Positions 12,292 through 23,141 are shown, counted from the stretch's first letter. The stretch: 64,000 nt of DNA from Ypsolopha sequella (GCA_934047225.1 OW203992.1:8111501-8175500); one strand, 5' to 3'. Numbers and translations are program-made. Notes: generated by a model not told the origin, from the sequence alone.

Positions 12292-13198
12292 TTAATTAAC
12301 AGTACAAACTGTCTCGATCAGCTGAATCAACATGTACGTAAGAAGGAGAAAAAAACTCGATCTGACTTTGTTGATGCTGATGACACAGGATAAACCTTTA
12401 ATAAGGAAAGCATCTAGAAGAAAACTAAAATTATACAACACGCTGTCACAAACCACAAATGAAACTCCAGAATCGCGACACCGTATTATAAATGGTTGTA
12501 GGGTACAATTCAGTCTTTGCAACTTTTCACGACGCTCCTCAATTGTCATCTGAACATCCGCCTCGGTGTCGATGCTGGTGATAAAACCATCCAAAATCTC
12601 CGTGCGTGACGCCAGCCTGTCCTTCTGTCAATTAATTTGATGTTATTATTAGATTACAATAAAAATTACATCGGTCGATATTTTAGCAAAAGACAAAAAA
12701 AAACCTATCGCAAATTAATGTTAACTAATAACCTGATCTCCCCTTAAAATGAATTCGGGTTTAAAAGAAAGACCTTATATATATTATGTATTGTGTTGGT
12801 TTTTAAGGTAGCATCTGTAAATGCCAGGGTAGACGTAAAAATTAACAGTCACCCGTTCCACAACCACCCGAGTGAAAACAAACAGCTCACTTACTTCACT
12901 TACACTTAAATTTTACAGTCACCTAGGCGTTTAGGAACGCTACATACAATAAATGATAGTTATCTGAATAATGTCAGTGTCAAAAAATTGCAGAAGGTTC
13001 ATTTGACACAAAAGCTTGGCACTATGGGAAAAAAGACTTGGAAAATTTTCGCTTGGGCGCCGCGCAAAAGCATTCATAGCTACATAAACTTCTGTCTACA
13101 TTTTCAAAATTGCAAGACAAAACAAACAACTTACCGGCGAATTTGTCAATGTAATGCAACAGGTTCCATTTTGTAAGCAGATCGGTTATTGCTTGATC
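12292..13198 (-). pseudogene. Remnant of a SAM-domain, probably mobile-element-derived gene
   Basis: Two exon-like pieces read on the minus strand. The first starts at ATG 13198 (MDQAITDLLTKWNLLHYIDK) and runs into a GTAAGT donor at about 13131. Its text resembles the start of a SAM domain (LL..W.L..Y...F), of a kind I recall as widely multiplied in insect genomes. The second follows an acceptor (TTGACAG) near 12627 and reads KDRLASRTEILDGFITSID, then EERREKLQRLN, then a FVVCDSVLYNFSFLLDA segment that resembles the C-terminal part of the same family. The middle of the SAM domain is missing and the splice phases do not fit, so the copy is internally deleted. Family assignment is from memory of motif shape and is tentative. 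Confidence 0.4.
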
Positions 13199-13456
13199 CA
13201 TTATTTGGTAGGTATGCACTTTCTGATTTTATTCTATAATTAACCACTTTGAAAATAGCACAGATAGAGCAATAGAAATTATAAAATAGCGACGCGCGTG
13301 GTTTGGAGTCGCTCGATGTAAAGAAAGAACGATATTTTTCTGGGTCGGTCAGAAAGACGGACGGACACTCTTTGAGTGTTGCCGCTTAAGAAAAAACGAA
13401 AAAACAAAGTTCCCAAACCTTTAATCAAAAGTCGCTAGATTTTAAGAAAAACGAAT

Positions 13457-13518
13457 TGAAAAATCATAAATTTCTTTCGTCACTCTTCTTTCATTCATCC
13501 TCTCTACGTGTCCAAATG
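13457..13518 (-). mobile_element. Short LINE fragment
   Basis: TTTCTTTCGTCACTC...CATTCATCC and CTACGTGTCCAAA match the 29290-29350 part of the LINE remnant below in the same orientation. It is a truncated coding fragment of the same retrotransposon type. Confidence 0.5.
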
Positions 13519-13856
13519 TTAGAGGTAATTAAAAGAAAACATGGTAACTTCTTTTTTAATAGCACACCTGTTTCAAAAACTCGTTTTAAAGAATAAAATC
13601 TAGTCCTGGTACATTCAAAAAAGCTGGTTGTAACGTGACGCCTTCATAAGTCTGATCTCCACGAAAATTCTTACAATTTTACAATAGTATGACACAGTCA
13701 AGATTAGAGTCAGGTATTTTTATTTTCCCCATACTAAATGAAAAACGATTTAAACGAGAATGAAAATCCCCTCTAAATACGTGATAATTTTTCAAGTGTA
13801 TATACACGTCGTCATAAGAAAATCCAGTAACATAATTTTAAAATTAATTTTCCTTG

Positions 13857-14128
13857 TCCATTCATCCATCAGCCTGTCTTCGTCCACTCTTGGACATAGG
13901 CCTTTCCAAGTTTTCACCACTCATGTTTGTCCTCTCTTGGAAGTAATGCCCATACTGACACACGCTGGGCAGGCGGGTTGGTGAGCGCGGTGCCGAAACC
14001 CTCGAACCAGTGACGCCGCTGCCCGTCACCAGTCTGTTTTATACAAGGCCCGGCAATTGTGGATGAATATACCGCCATCAATCGGTCCCAGGTTTTGTGC
14101 CTGAGGGCTGTCCTCTTACTGTGCCCCG
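13857..14128 (-). mobile_element. LINE/SINE copy, minus strand, with the GGCCTATGTCCA tail
   Basis: Reading the minus strand, the element passes through GGTTTCGGCACCGCGCTC and GCCTGCCCAGCGTGTG, then CTTGGAAAGGCCTATGTCC...TGGACGAAGACAGGC with a TGATGGATGAATGG tail. The copy at 26337-26510 is its plus-strand counterpart. The tail encodes KLGKAYVQEWTKTG-stop, preceded in this copy by an in-frame TGA where the sister copy has CGA. This is typical CpG decay. Confidence 0.7.
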
Positions 14129-14424
14129 AATAATACCTAAACGTAAGCTTATTTTTTTCCTTATACACATTATAAAATAAAGGTTATATAATAATATAAC
14201 TATCCTCCTAATAAAACTAATATTATAAAATATTAGATTAATTAAAACCTGCCAGTATTTTTCTGCAAAATATTTGTAGGCTTAATAAGGAGTAAAGATC
14301 CGAGGATTAAAAATTGCATCTGCGAGAGCTAAAAAAACAACTGAAATCGGAGCAAATTGATCCGCATGTAGGTAACACTGGTTAATTGTACGAAATGAAT
14401 GAATCTGAAAATAAAGTAAAGCAT

Positions 14425-15025
14425 ACAAATTTTGGTGCTGTCACGCAAAGTATGATAATAGTATCGTATGTCATAGTTCTCACACAAATTTTGGTGCTGT
14501 CACACAAAGTATGATAATAGTATCGTATGTCATAGTTCTCACACAAATTTTGGTGCTGTCACACAAAGTATGATAATAGTATCGTATGTCATAGTTCTCA
14601 CACAAATTTTGGTGCTGTCACACAAAGTATGATAATAGCATCGTATGTCATAGTTCTCACACAAATTTTGGTGCTGTCACACAAAGTGTGATAATAGCAT
14701 CGTATGTCATAGTTCTCACACAAATTTTGGTGCTGTCACACAAAGTATGATAATAGCATCGTATGTCATAGTTCTCACACAAATTTTGGTGCTGTCACAC
14801 AAAGTGTGATAATAGCATCGTATGTCATAGTTCTCACACAAATTTTGGTGCTGTCACACGAAGTATGATAATAGCATCGTATGTCATAGTTCTCACACAA
14901 ATTTTGTTGCTGTCACACAAAGTGTGATAATAGCATCGTATGTCATAGTTCTCACACAAATTTTGGTGCTGTCACACGAAGTATGATATTAGCATCGTAT
15001 TTCATAGTTCTCTCACCAACGTATG
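14425..15025. repeat. 59-base tandem array, ten units
   Basis: ACAAATTTTGGTGCTGTCAC begins at 14425, 14484, 14543, 14602, 14661, 14720, 14779, 14838, 14897 (one substitution) and 14956, an exact 59-base period. A decayed partial unit runs to about 15025. Units differ by only one to three bases. Units 5, 7 and 9 carry GTGTGAT where 6, 8 and 10 carry GTATGAT, so the distal half has a two-unit (118-base) higher-order pattern. Confidence 0.95.
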
Positions 15026-15719
15026 ATGTTGGCATCCTTATTAATGATTCCGTAATCATAATCGTATTCAACTTATTTTTATTGGGCTTGTTGTGCGCCG
15101 TTCCTCTTATTTTTGGATGCCTGTAATCATATATTATTACGATGTCATAATATTTAAAAATGACTAATCTTTAACAAAATTGATGCTTACTACAAAAATA
15201 AAGTGACAAGTCCCTCTAATTCAAATTTCTACCATAACGGCGACTTCACCGTATTGATAGTGATAGTTCTTAAATTATACTAAGAAATCCTACATATTTT
15301 AGGTGAAAGTGTTCTTGCGCTATAATATTATAATATTATTTCTTATTATCATTCAAATTCATTATCACGTAAAACATTTATTGTGACATAGTATGATTTT
15401 ATGGTGAAGGCATGATGTAATACCAAAATGATAATCTTATTTTCTGTGACCAATTTTTACGGTGATCAGTCTTCATAATATTGCCTTACTTACCTTAAAA
15501 ACTCGATTATTTTCTGAAACGTTTTAATTACAGCATAAAATTTTCCTATTATCACCTAATTTAAAAACAATTAACCGTATTTTAAACTTATGTAATGCTA
15601 TTTTATAATGAAGCCAAAAAGACATTTTTCTCAGTGTATCTTTTGTTTACTTGGACTAACGGCTTTTCTTTATCACTGGTTTTGTCAAAAGCCGTCTCTT
15701 TTGCACGTGTGTGGAGATC
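15026..15719. other. Intergenic, no gene seen
   Basis: AT-rich DNA. Reading frames at 15595-15804 run into the inverted repeat that follows and show no domain. Confidence 0.6.
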
Positions 15720-15991
15720 TATACATCGTGAAATTGAGGTGGTTTTGGAAACGAATACTGGTGATAGTACTCGTTCGTACGAACAACTTTTATTAGGGAA
15801 CTAAACCTCAATCGCGAATAAATAATCAGCTGCTCCATAGAGAAGTTGCATAGCTACTCGACCAAAATGTATGAAACAGCAAACTTTTTTTTTTGCGATT
15901 TCAGGTCTGGCTCTATAGTAAAAGTTGTTTGTATCGACGAGTACTATCACCAGTTTTCGTTTCCAAAACCACATTAATTTCACGGTGTATA
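15720..15991. mobile_element. TA-flanked MITE, family shared with 38332-38956
   Basis: Inverted arms start at TATACATCGTGAAATT on the left. Read inward from the right end they start at TATACACCGTGAAATT. Both continue through GGTTTTGGAAACGA and ACTGGTGATAGTACTCGT to CAACTTTTA, about 80 bases per arm. The outer TATA is consistent with TA target duplication (Tc1/mariner type, inferred). There is no coding potential. Confidence 0.75.
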
Positions 15992-16493
15992 TCCTATCAC
16001 TGCTAGTGTCACGCCCCAACAATATTGTGAATTTTTCACTCTAAAACTTTTTATTGGTTAAGGCTTCTTCAAAACAACACCCAGACGCCACTATCAATGT
16101 TTTACCTACAAGATGCTTTCACTGCAATATGCACCGAATTTCAACTCCTGAAACTACAAATTCTAGCAACAAGGAACCTTATGTACCCGTAAAATATGTA
16201 CTCAGGGAGTGCTCAGTATTTAGGAGGCTAAGCGGCCCTGTAAGGTGCAGATAAACGGGCTCGAAGTAATCCTCTTTGTGTAAAAATGTCCCCTGTCGCC
16301 CCCTGTCGGCGCACTTTATTAAAAAGTACGTAATCCCCTAGTATCTCCACTAGTGGACTGGGTAACGCGATTATTTCTATAACAACTCAATATGCCTGTC
16401 CTTGTGATGTTCAAATTGAATTTAAATCCCTTGGGTTGATAGTGGTTAGTCTTATTAGCTGCATTTAAATGTGAATTAATTTTGTACGTGTTT

Positions 16494-16653
16494 GTTGGGA
16501 TTACGTGGAAATTCGTGGAAACGATCTAAAAAAGATTGCCGGTAGTGGCTGGTTGAAGATGGCCGAGGATAGAAAAATGTGGCGTGCCCTTTTAGAGGCC
16601 TATGTCCAGAAGTGGACCGATATTGGCTGATGGATTGGATTGGATTGGATTGA
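16494..16653 (+). mobile_element. LINE reverse-transcriptase C-terminal remnant with simple-repeat tail
   Basis: An open frame through about 16490-16630 ends DRKMWRALLEAYVQKWTDIG and a TGA at 16628-16630, followed by about four GGATT repeats. The ending W..L.EAYVQ.W... is the C-terminus I associate with a common lepidopteran non-LTR retrotransposon. It explains the GGCCTATGTCCAGCAGTGG tails elsewhere in the window. The copy is 5'-truncated, as is usual for LINEs. Confidence 0.7.
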
Positions 16654-16941
16654 CGTGGAAATTGGGTGGGGCTCTTATAAGTTTGTTTTTCAATTTGAAT
16701 TAAGAAATTATTTTAATCAAATTTGTCTACAAATAAAGCGGGTTGCCAAAAACGTCCCACTTAACATAAAAAGGAAAATCTTTTGTTTTTTTTTTACGAC
16801 AGCGTCGTCTCTTTTTCTATGAACAAGTCGTGAAATCACATAACGCCTTCGTGAGCGTTCAGTCTGTGCATTACTGGTTGGTATATAAGTAGTTACAAAA
16901 ATTCGGTGTACGGGTATGGTAGAAACGGTCTAGGATGAGTA

Positions 16942-17125
16942 CCTCGGTGGCGCAGTCAGTATAGCACTTGCCGTGTTAGCAAGAGGTCGCAGGTTCGAAT
17001 CCTGGCCCGAGGACTTTTTCAAAATATTTGACATACTTGGCACTTGTCTCTAATTCATCTTTTCTTCTTTGTAATTCACTCTAAATAATGTTAAAAGTAT
17101 CCAAAGCGATGGATTTCGCTATAAG
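16942..17125 (+). mobile_element. tRNA-derived SINE-like element
   Basis: The head at 16942-17013 folds as a tRNA. Acceptor CCTCGGT pairs with CCCGAGG (one mismatch), the A box is GGCGCAGTCAGTA, and the anticodon stem CTTGC/GCAAG has a seven-base loop. The B box is GGTTCGAATCC. Loop position 33 is G rather than T, so it is not a normal functional tRNA. The tail runs to CCAAAGCGATGGATTTCGC, which also ends the related copy at 53.1-53.3 kb. A shared tail on two dispersed copies marks this as a retroposon rather than a tRNA gene. Confidence 0.7.
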
Positions 17126-17179
17126 TCAAACGAATTTTTTTCTTTGTTACTGTAATTTATAACACCGTAGTTAGTTTTT

Positions 17180-17338
17180 AGGGTTCCGAAAAAAAAAATC
17201 CCTTTAAGCGGCACAAAGCTTTGATGTAAGTATATTTGTATATGTGTCCGTCTGTCGGTCAGCACCAGTATTGCTCAAAAACAGCTGACTTGAAGTGGCA
17301 TGAAGGTATAAAATTTATCTGGAACCCTATGAAAATGC
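17180..17338. mobile_element. Short repeat bounded by AGGGTTCC...GGAACCCT
   Basis: Exact 8-base inverted ends AGGGTTCC and GGAACCCT enclose 159 bases containing a GTCCGTCTGTCGG phrase. The ends and the CCGTCTGTC phrase link it loosely to the lepidopteran repeat at 3329-3623. A related fragment lies at about 32050-32160. Confidence 0.5.
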
Positions 17339-17740
17339 AAAATATCTTCGATTACGTCACTTTATAAAAATCAACATAGAAACGTACTTTTCAAATATAG
17401 AGTACGTCATTTAGGGTGTCGTAACCTATAAATGTTATTTTTTTATGTAAAATTGTAAAATGAATTAAATTTTTCATAAAAAGATATGTAACCTCATTAC
17501 TTATGTGTGTCCGATATGTAAGAGGTGGTGTCTGTTCTACAGGTATTTTAAATTTATTGCATGTTCTGTACTACGCAATTATTATGTTATTTAGATTTTC
17601 AGTAGGCCATAAATAAATTTATTATTATTATTATCTATTATTTAAGTACGATCTACTACAACTTACAAACTATGTAGTACCTACACTTTCAGGCCCAAAA
17701 TTACCAAAAATACTGTTGCAAATACAGAGATAATATAATT

Positions 17741-18172
17741 TTCAATGCAAGTGCTCGTAAAGACACAATTTTTTTTATGCATCAAAACCAAACAGAAAGT
17801 CGATTATTTTGCCCTAGGGCGTCATTCATTTATTTATTTAATGTATTTACGAGAAGTTGGCTAACCTGCAACCTTTCCTGTGTACCATAAATGTTATACT
17901 TTTTTTCCACTGTTTAACGGTTCTGGATACAATGCTTTTGAGCCAATCATTAACTTGCAAAATTGTAACAATGTAACTTTCAACTTTAATAATTAAATTG
18001 TTTTCTTTGATTATATCTGTTTTATTTCCTCACATTTTATGCATTGAAAAACTTAGTATGATACACGGGCGTAAGTGCAATAAATGACTCGGTTACGTTT
18101 AAAACACTCGCTACGCTCGTCCTCGTAATTTATTCCTTTTCGTCCTTGTAGCATAAACTACTGTTAAAAACA
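17741..18172 (+). mobile_element. Four-copy dispersed repeat, copy A
   Basis: It runs from TTCAATGCAAGTGCTCGTAA to CCTTGTAGCATAAACTACT, with marker phrases TTTTGCCCTAGGGC, TTGGCTAACCTG and TTTCCTGTGTACCATA. Other copies are at 22023-22352 (-), 26801-27200 (-) and 60260-60650 (+). Copy A has lost about 12 bases, one arm of the central CpG-rich palindrome that copies C and D retain. No protein is encoded. Confidence 0.85.
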
Positions 18173-19385
18173 TTTGCTGTAAAGCTGATATATAATAAAC
18201 AACACTTATGATTTTTTCGTTAGGTGCTCGTAAGTTTATTGATAACATAGCAACGAACAATTTTCAATTAATATTATAATTTCCAAAATCCACCCCTAAA
18301 AAGAAGCCTCACTTCGCACTGTTCCTATCTGCCGTCATTCTACTCTGATATCTTGACACCCCGACAGACAGGAAGCAGGGAGAGGTGGCATACTTCATTA
18401 CTTGCACATCAAACAATCGCGACGCGCCGCCATCTTGCGGATGTGACGTCACAGTACGATCGCTTTGATCCTCAAAAATAACGTTTCGGTCTGCCTCTGA
18501 AGCTGTGCTCGCACGTAATGTGATTGCTTTGCTATGTTAGGCAGAGATATATTGAGATTTTGGATTCGATTTGGAAAACACTTCGAATGTGTTTGAGACG
18601 ACCTCTTATGAGAATCTGATAAACTTTGTACAGCAGGGTGGGACGAATTTCCTTTTTTTTAAATTTCATATTGCAATAGGGAAATTATTTTGAAGCGATC
18701 TACTGAAAGCTCAAATGAAAAATATAAGAAATACTGTACCTTAGATGAAAAGTTTGAAAAAAGAAATTAAAAAATTGTCATCTTTCATTTACGTTCTAGT
18801 AGCCTTATCTTATGTAAGTAATTCAGCAAAAATAGTTCAGAAAAATTATGTCGTGTTATTGAGGCCATACGAAAGAAAAATCTGGTAAAAATGACACACA
18901 TGGGAAATTCTGTAAATGTACAGTTTTTGTTTAATTTTAGATAATTTAAGAGACCAATATTTTTGTAATGAATGTAAGGCTTTAAAAAAATACAAAAGTA
19001 TTTTAATATTTTTACTGAAGCTTTTAATTCGAAAAAAGTGGAAATTTGGCCCAACCTATAATGTGTAGTTGATCCATTTACTAAATTAATGTGTACTATT
19101 TTGTTGTTAAATAAATAAAAAAATAAAAAGAAGTTAAATTCCAATTGGAATATTATTTTTTAGACTCAAGTTAAAGGTTATGACGTAAAAACGGATTATA
19201 ATTAATAATTATTAAAAACAGCAAACAATAAACCAAATTCACCAAATTGGAATAATTTAGATTCCCAAACAAATTGTAACCTACTAAAGAGTTCACAATG
19301 AGAAAATCCCAAAAAAGTTGGGTTTTTATTTTCACGAAGACATTCATGGTTTTACTTACCTACGTATATATTCGTTCCGTTTGAG
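18173..19385. other. Intergenic, no gene seen
   Basis: AT-rich apart from a CpG-containing patch at about 18405-18500 with TGTGACGTCACAG. A 119-codon open frame on the minus strand at 18785-19144 is AT-driven low-complexity and is not considered a gene. Confidence 0.6.
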
Positions 19386-20093
19386 TTAAGGCGAATGGAT
19401 ACGCCAATTGCAATTTGGACCTGTCTTTGAAGGCCTGCTCCTCCCACACTGGTGGTCCAAAAACCTTCATAAAAATATACGATAGACATTATAGAGCCAA
19501 AAATAAATTTTAAGTTTCATAAACTGTTTCTCTATTGTAAGTTGTGGAGTCATGAAATTGCTGATTGTAGCAATAAGTAATTGTGCACGACTTGTGGCAA
19601 GGCACGTAGCCTCGCCAGTTCTCTTCCCGACGTTGTGTAGTATCAACGTGTTTTCTTGTGTGGTTGTAGCCACTAGAATATATCGGACTGTTAACAGCTA
19701 ACCTGTGTTTCACTCAATCAACACCCCAACCTGCCAAAAAGTTTTGACAAAAAATAAACGAAAGTCATCGAAAGTTTCACATGATAAACACAAGAATTCT
19801 CTTACTCCTTCCAAACGCCTAAAGCGATTTTAATTATTATTTCACGATATTATAGGAAATTTTTAGATCTAAAAAATTTAAGTTCAAATTTAAGTTAAAA
19901 AAAAAATTTCCGTTTATGGCGTCCATGTGAAAAGTATTATTTTCTCCTATTTTGCGCCAGCCGGAGACGCAGTGGTTGTCGTAACAGGCACTTTTCAAGG
20001 CACGCTGAAATAAACATTATTTCAATGTTGTTTCCGTTGATATTTGTACCGACACACATCGAGTTGCTTATTTAGCGTGGTCATACCCCTTAA
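19386..20093. mobile_element. TTAA-flanked MITE, copy 2, with nested insertion
   Basis: It is the same element as 9518-10013, again with TTAA at both ends (19386-19389 and 20090-20093). The alignment is broken only by an extra 200 bases at 19544-19743. The two copies differ by scattered substitutions. Confidence 0.75.
19544..19738. mobile_element. Nested insertion with 5-base AAGTT duplication
   Basis: Copy 1 reads TTGTAAGTTTTGAC where copy 2 reads TTGTAAGTT, then 195 bases, then AAGTT again and TTGAC. The flanking AAGTT (19539-19543 and 19739-19743) is therefore a 5-base target duplication, and copy 1 is the empty site. The inserted sequence has no clear inverted ends. Its class is unknown. 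Confidence 0.65.
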
Positions 20094-20468
20094 TTGTGTA
20101 GCGCAACTTCAAGTCACACCCTCAACATAAAATAATTCATGTAAGTACTAAATTCAATTTAATTTCCTAAATATTTAATAAAAGTCCCTTAGTCCCCGCA
20201 ACAGCAGCCGTGGGCCGAGTACAACAATGCCGAAATCAGTATAAATAAATATGATTTGTTCGCGTAATAAACGCAAATAAATACTTAGATAGGTGGGGGA
20301 GATCTCGAATTACGTTGAAAGAAACGTCGGGTACTGTCTACCTATGTTAAAATAAAAATGTCTGTGAAGTTTAACAAATAGTGGTTCTATCAATGTACTT
20401 ATAGGTAGGTAAAATGTAAATGTTATCTACAATGCGCTTTATTTGACGCTTACAATATTTCACTGAAA

Positions 20469-20699
20469 CAATGAGCGTTTTTCCGGTTGTTTTTTTTTTC
20501 TTAGTTCTTAGCTATCCTCTAGATGGCGCTGTTCATGTCACCATAGTTAAAATGTGTTTCGTAGCAATCAATGTCAAAGTGGTTTTTTGCTTGTTTGGAA
20601 TTTGTGAAAATTTTGTCTTTTGATTCTGTTGCTAAAGATACAGTGCCATCTAGGAATCTTATTTAACATTACATTTGACATAAGGAAAAACGCTCATTG
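20469..20699. mobile_element. Inverted-repeat element with 16-base exact ends
   Basis: CAATGAGCGTTTTTCC at 20469-20484 is repeated inverted at 20684-20699. A second internal inverted pair, CTAGATGGCGCTGT near 20519 and ACAGTGCCATCTAG near 20640, supports a 231-base MITE. No flanking duplication is visible. Confidence 0.65.
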
Positions 20700-22022
20700 T
20701 GGCTCATTAAAGATTTTGAAGCGGATACTTCTTTGCTCTTTTCTTGTAAAGGGGGCATGTTTAGAACTTGTACGTCACTTCCGTTAAGACTGTTTATAAC
20801 TAAGGATAATTCGATTTCTGATTATAGTTTACTAAGTTATTTTAATCTTTAATTTATTTGTAATATGTTACGAGTAGTATTCATGATAAGTTCACGCTTT
20901 CTTGACCGGAACAAAAATAAAATGACCTCATAAGCGAATGCGCTGCCTACCTGAAATTATTTAGGTATAAAATGCGCATTTTTTGACAGCTTCGAATATC
21001 TGTGGTGTCGGGGCACATACAGAAGCTTAAAGAGGCGGCATAAGAAGTATCCAATTAAATAATTTATGGTAGTACCTCTGACTCAATCCGCTGTTTTTTC
21101 TTACTTGCAAGTCGTTTTTTAGTTTTATTATTTTGCAAAAAACGGATCAAATCAATGATCAATGAAAACATTTAACATTTTTTCATTTTCATTTTCAACT
21201 AACACCAAGGCCCCACTGTAATAGTTTCATTTTCAACAAAACATTGAACATACACTATTTCGGAATTTAAATTAGATATTTAAAAAACAACTCCATCCGA
21301 CCTCTTCAATTAAATCTGTGAATATGACAAATTGTAACCCTGGGATACATTTGACCAATAAAAAAAGAAATCCGAAATCCCTTTATCTCTATTCAATTCA
21401 CATTTAACCACCTTACCATGTCACCGACCAAAAAATATTCCCTTTTTATCATAAATCGCCAAAACAATAACGAAACATCACACTAAATCACACTATTCAA
21501 AACAGGGTCCCTTGGAAAAAACCCTTATAACGTGTCATCTCCCATCACAAGACAAAAGACAACCCTTAATTGACGGCAAAAGGTTCTTAAGGAGCACAAA
21601 GGCGTTAGATGTCATGCCTTATCAACGGAATTAAGGGCATATTATGTACGATGAAGGGATTACACAGGTGGCCTCGCATCGGCGTCGAGTTACGGAAAAA
21701 AAGGTATAGCTTGAGACTTCCTGTAACAATGGTAGGTTGTTTTTGTTGGGACAAATCTGGGTCATAGACTCTCAGTATCAATAATGTTGAAAACATGAGG
21801 GATGCTTCAATGCTTGTACTGTGGTTTACCCAGAGGTTTGTGCCTGGTTTTACAAAGAAATTGTATTTTGTGAAACTGTGATATAGTGTGAGACATTGGG
21901 ACACGACTGCTTGTTTATGAAATGAGCAAAGCGAGTTTTGTAATAAACTTGCACGAGTGTCCCAGCGTCTAATTATGTCCAGTTGCACACAATACTTTAT
22001 CTACAACCAGAACGACGATCAA
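20700..22022. other. Intergenic, no gene supported
   Basis: It contains a 127-codon minus-strand frame at 21605-21988 with no recognisable domain, signal or splice context. I treat that frame as unproven. Confidence 0.5.
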
Positions 22023-22352
22023 AATAGTAGTTTATGCTACAAGGGCGAAAAGGAATAAATTTTTAAACGTAAACGCCCGTGTATACTACATTTTTCAATA
22101 CATAGTGTGAGGAAATAAAACAAATATAATCTTGTGAACTTTAAATTATGATTGGCTCAAAAGAACTGTATCCAGAGCCGTTAAACGGTGGAAAAAAGTA
22201 TAAAATTTATCGTACACAGGAAAGGTTGCAGGTTAGCCAACTTCTCGTAAATAAATTAAAAAAATAATAATAAAGCCCTAGGGCAAAATAATCAACTTTC
22301 TGTTCGGTTTTGATGCATAAAAAGTGGGCCTTTACGAGCACATGCATTGAAA
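22023..22352 (-). mobile_element. Four-copy dispersed repeat, copy B
   Basis: Reverse orientation. It runs from AGTAGTTTATGCTACAAGGGC to GAGCACATGCATTGA. It lacks the whole CpG-rich central palindrome and a further block of about 20 bases that copy C (26801-27200) carries. Confidence 0.85.
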
Positions 22353-22362
22353 TAGTATATTT

Positions 22363-22483
22363 CATTACGAGTGCGGAAAGCCTGTCATTGCAAAGAGTTC
22401 CGACAAATGTCTACCCGAGCCGAGGCGCAGCCGAAGGTGAGGGTTGACAGTCGGAACAAGTTGCAATGACGGTTCCGCACGTG
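22363..22483. repeat. CpG-rich palindrome
   Basis: GTGCGGAA...TCATTGCAA...GTTCCGAC at about 22370-22404 is mirrored by GTCGGAAC...TTGCAATGAC...TTCCGCAC at about 22451-22481. It abuts copy B and precedes AACAACTATTTTTAATACAG, whose partial inverse occurs at about 23749-23775. The two sites may be the ends of one transposon enclosing the recombinase fragment. Confidence 0.6.
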
Positions 22484-22567
22484 TACTGAACAACTATTTT
22501 TAATACAGTTGCGAAAAAATGAAGCAATTTAATAAAAACACAATAAACTCATCTTGTAATATAGATA

Positions 22568-22772
22568 GATAAAAGTTCGGAGAAGTATGCCATCATAACA
22601 TTTTCTGAAAAACTATTTGCTTTTTCTCTTCTCTCCACACAATAAATTCGGCGTATGTAGATATGTAGCGACTTTTTGACTTTTCCGGTAAAATGTTCTC
22701 CGAAGCATTTTGTGCAATTATACTGAGTTCCGGTGGTGTTAATTCAAATAAAATATCGTCGAAATTACTCAT
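22568..22772 (-). pseudogene. Tyrosine-recombinase-like N-terminal fragment, frameshifted
   Basis: From ATG at 22772 the minus strand reads MSNFDDILFELTPPELSIIA and, further on, LPEKSKSRYISTYAEFIVW, with the [LP]...S..RY...Y..F..W pattern. I associate this with the SAM-like DNA-binding N-terminus of transposon-type tyrosine recombinases (Crypton-like proteins of insects). After the WREEKK segment the frame breaks, and a neighbouring frame continues with SFSENVMMAYFSELLS before similarity is lost. It is thus a truncated, frameshifted relic. Family assignment is tentative and rests on motif shape only. Confidence 0.4.
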
Positions 22773-23141
22773 TTTGTGCAACAAACAACTAAACTCGCAA
22801 AGAAAATTTTTAGAAAATGGCGCCAACCGTAAAAGAATACGAGTATAAGCAGAGATTTTTTTTTTTTTTCCTCAATTTGTCCCATTTTTGGACAGGCAAA
22901 GGTATCTAAGAGACCATGATAGCCTTTTCTTTGGTGTTTTATTCTCTTCAATATGTTTATTATATTAGGCAAAAGCCTTGTCTGATACGATATTTTATTA
23001 ATAATTCAAGTCCTATGTTGAGGTCTCATCCAGTAGGTAGGCTTAAAGCCTCATTGTCGTATCCAGTATTTTGTCGTATCCAGTATTAAATCAATCACAC
23101 ACAATGTGTGTCACATATTTATCAGATGTATTTGTTCTTCT

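Noticed and set aside
14425..15025. CRISPR array
   Set aside because: The repeat is contiguous with no variable spacers and the DNA is clearly eukaryotic.
15595..16022. Overlapping frames on both strands sharing the peptide KLRWFWKR / KLMWFWKR
   Set aside because: They are translations of the two arms of the MITE at 15720-15991.
16942..17013. Functional tRNA gene
   Set aside because: It folds as a tRNA but has a G at loop position 33, a mismatched acceptor pair, and a tail shared with a dispersed copy at 53 kb, so it is a SINE head.
18785..19144. 119-codon minus-strand open frame
   Set aside because: Phe/Asn/Lys/Leu-rich translation typical of AT-rich non-coding DNA; no motif.
21605..21988. 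127-codon minus-strand open frame
   Set aside because: It is the longest frame outside SoxN and the broken nuclease gene, but no domain, splice context or codon bias supports it. This length is not remarkable in 64 kb read in six frames.
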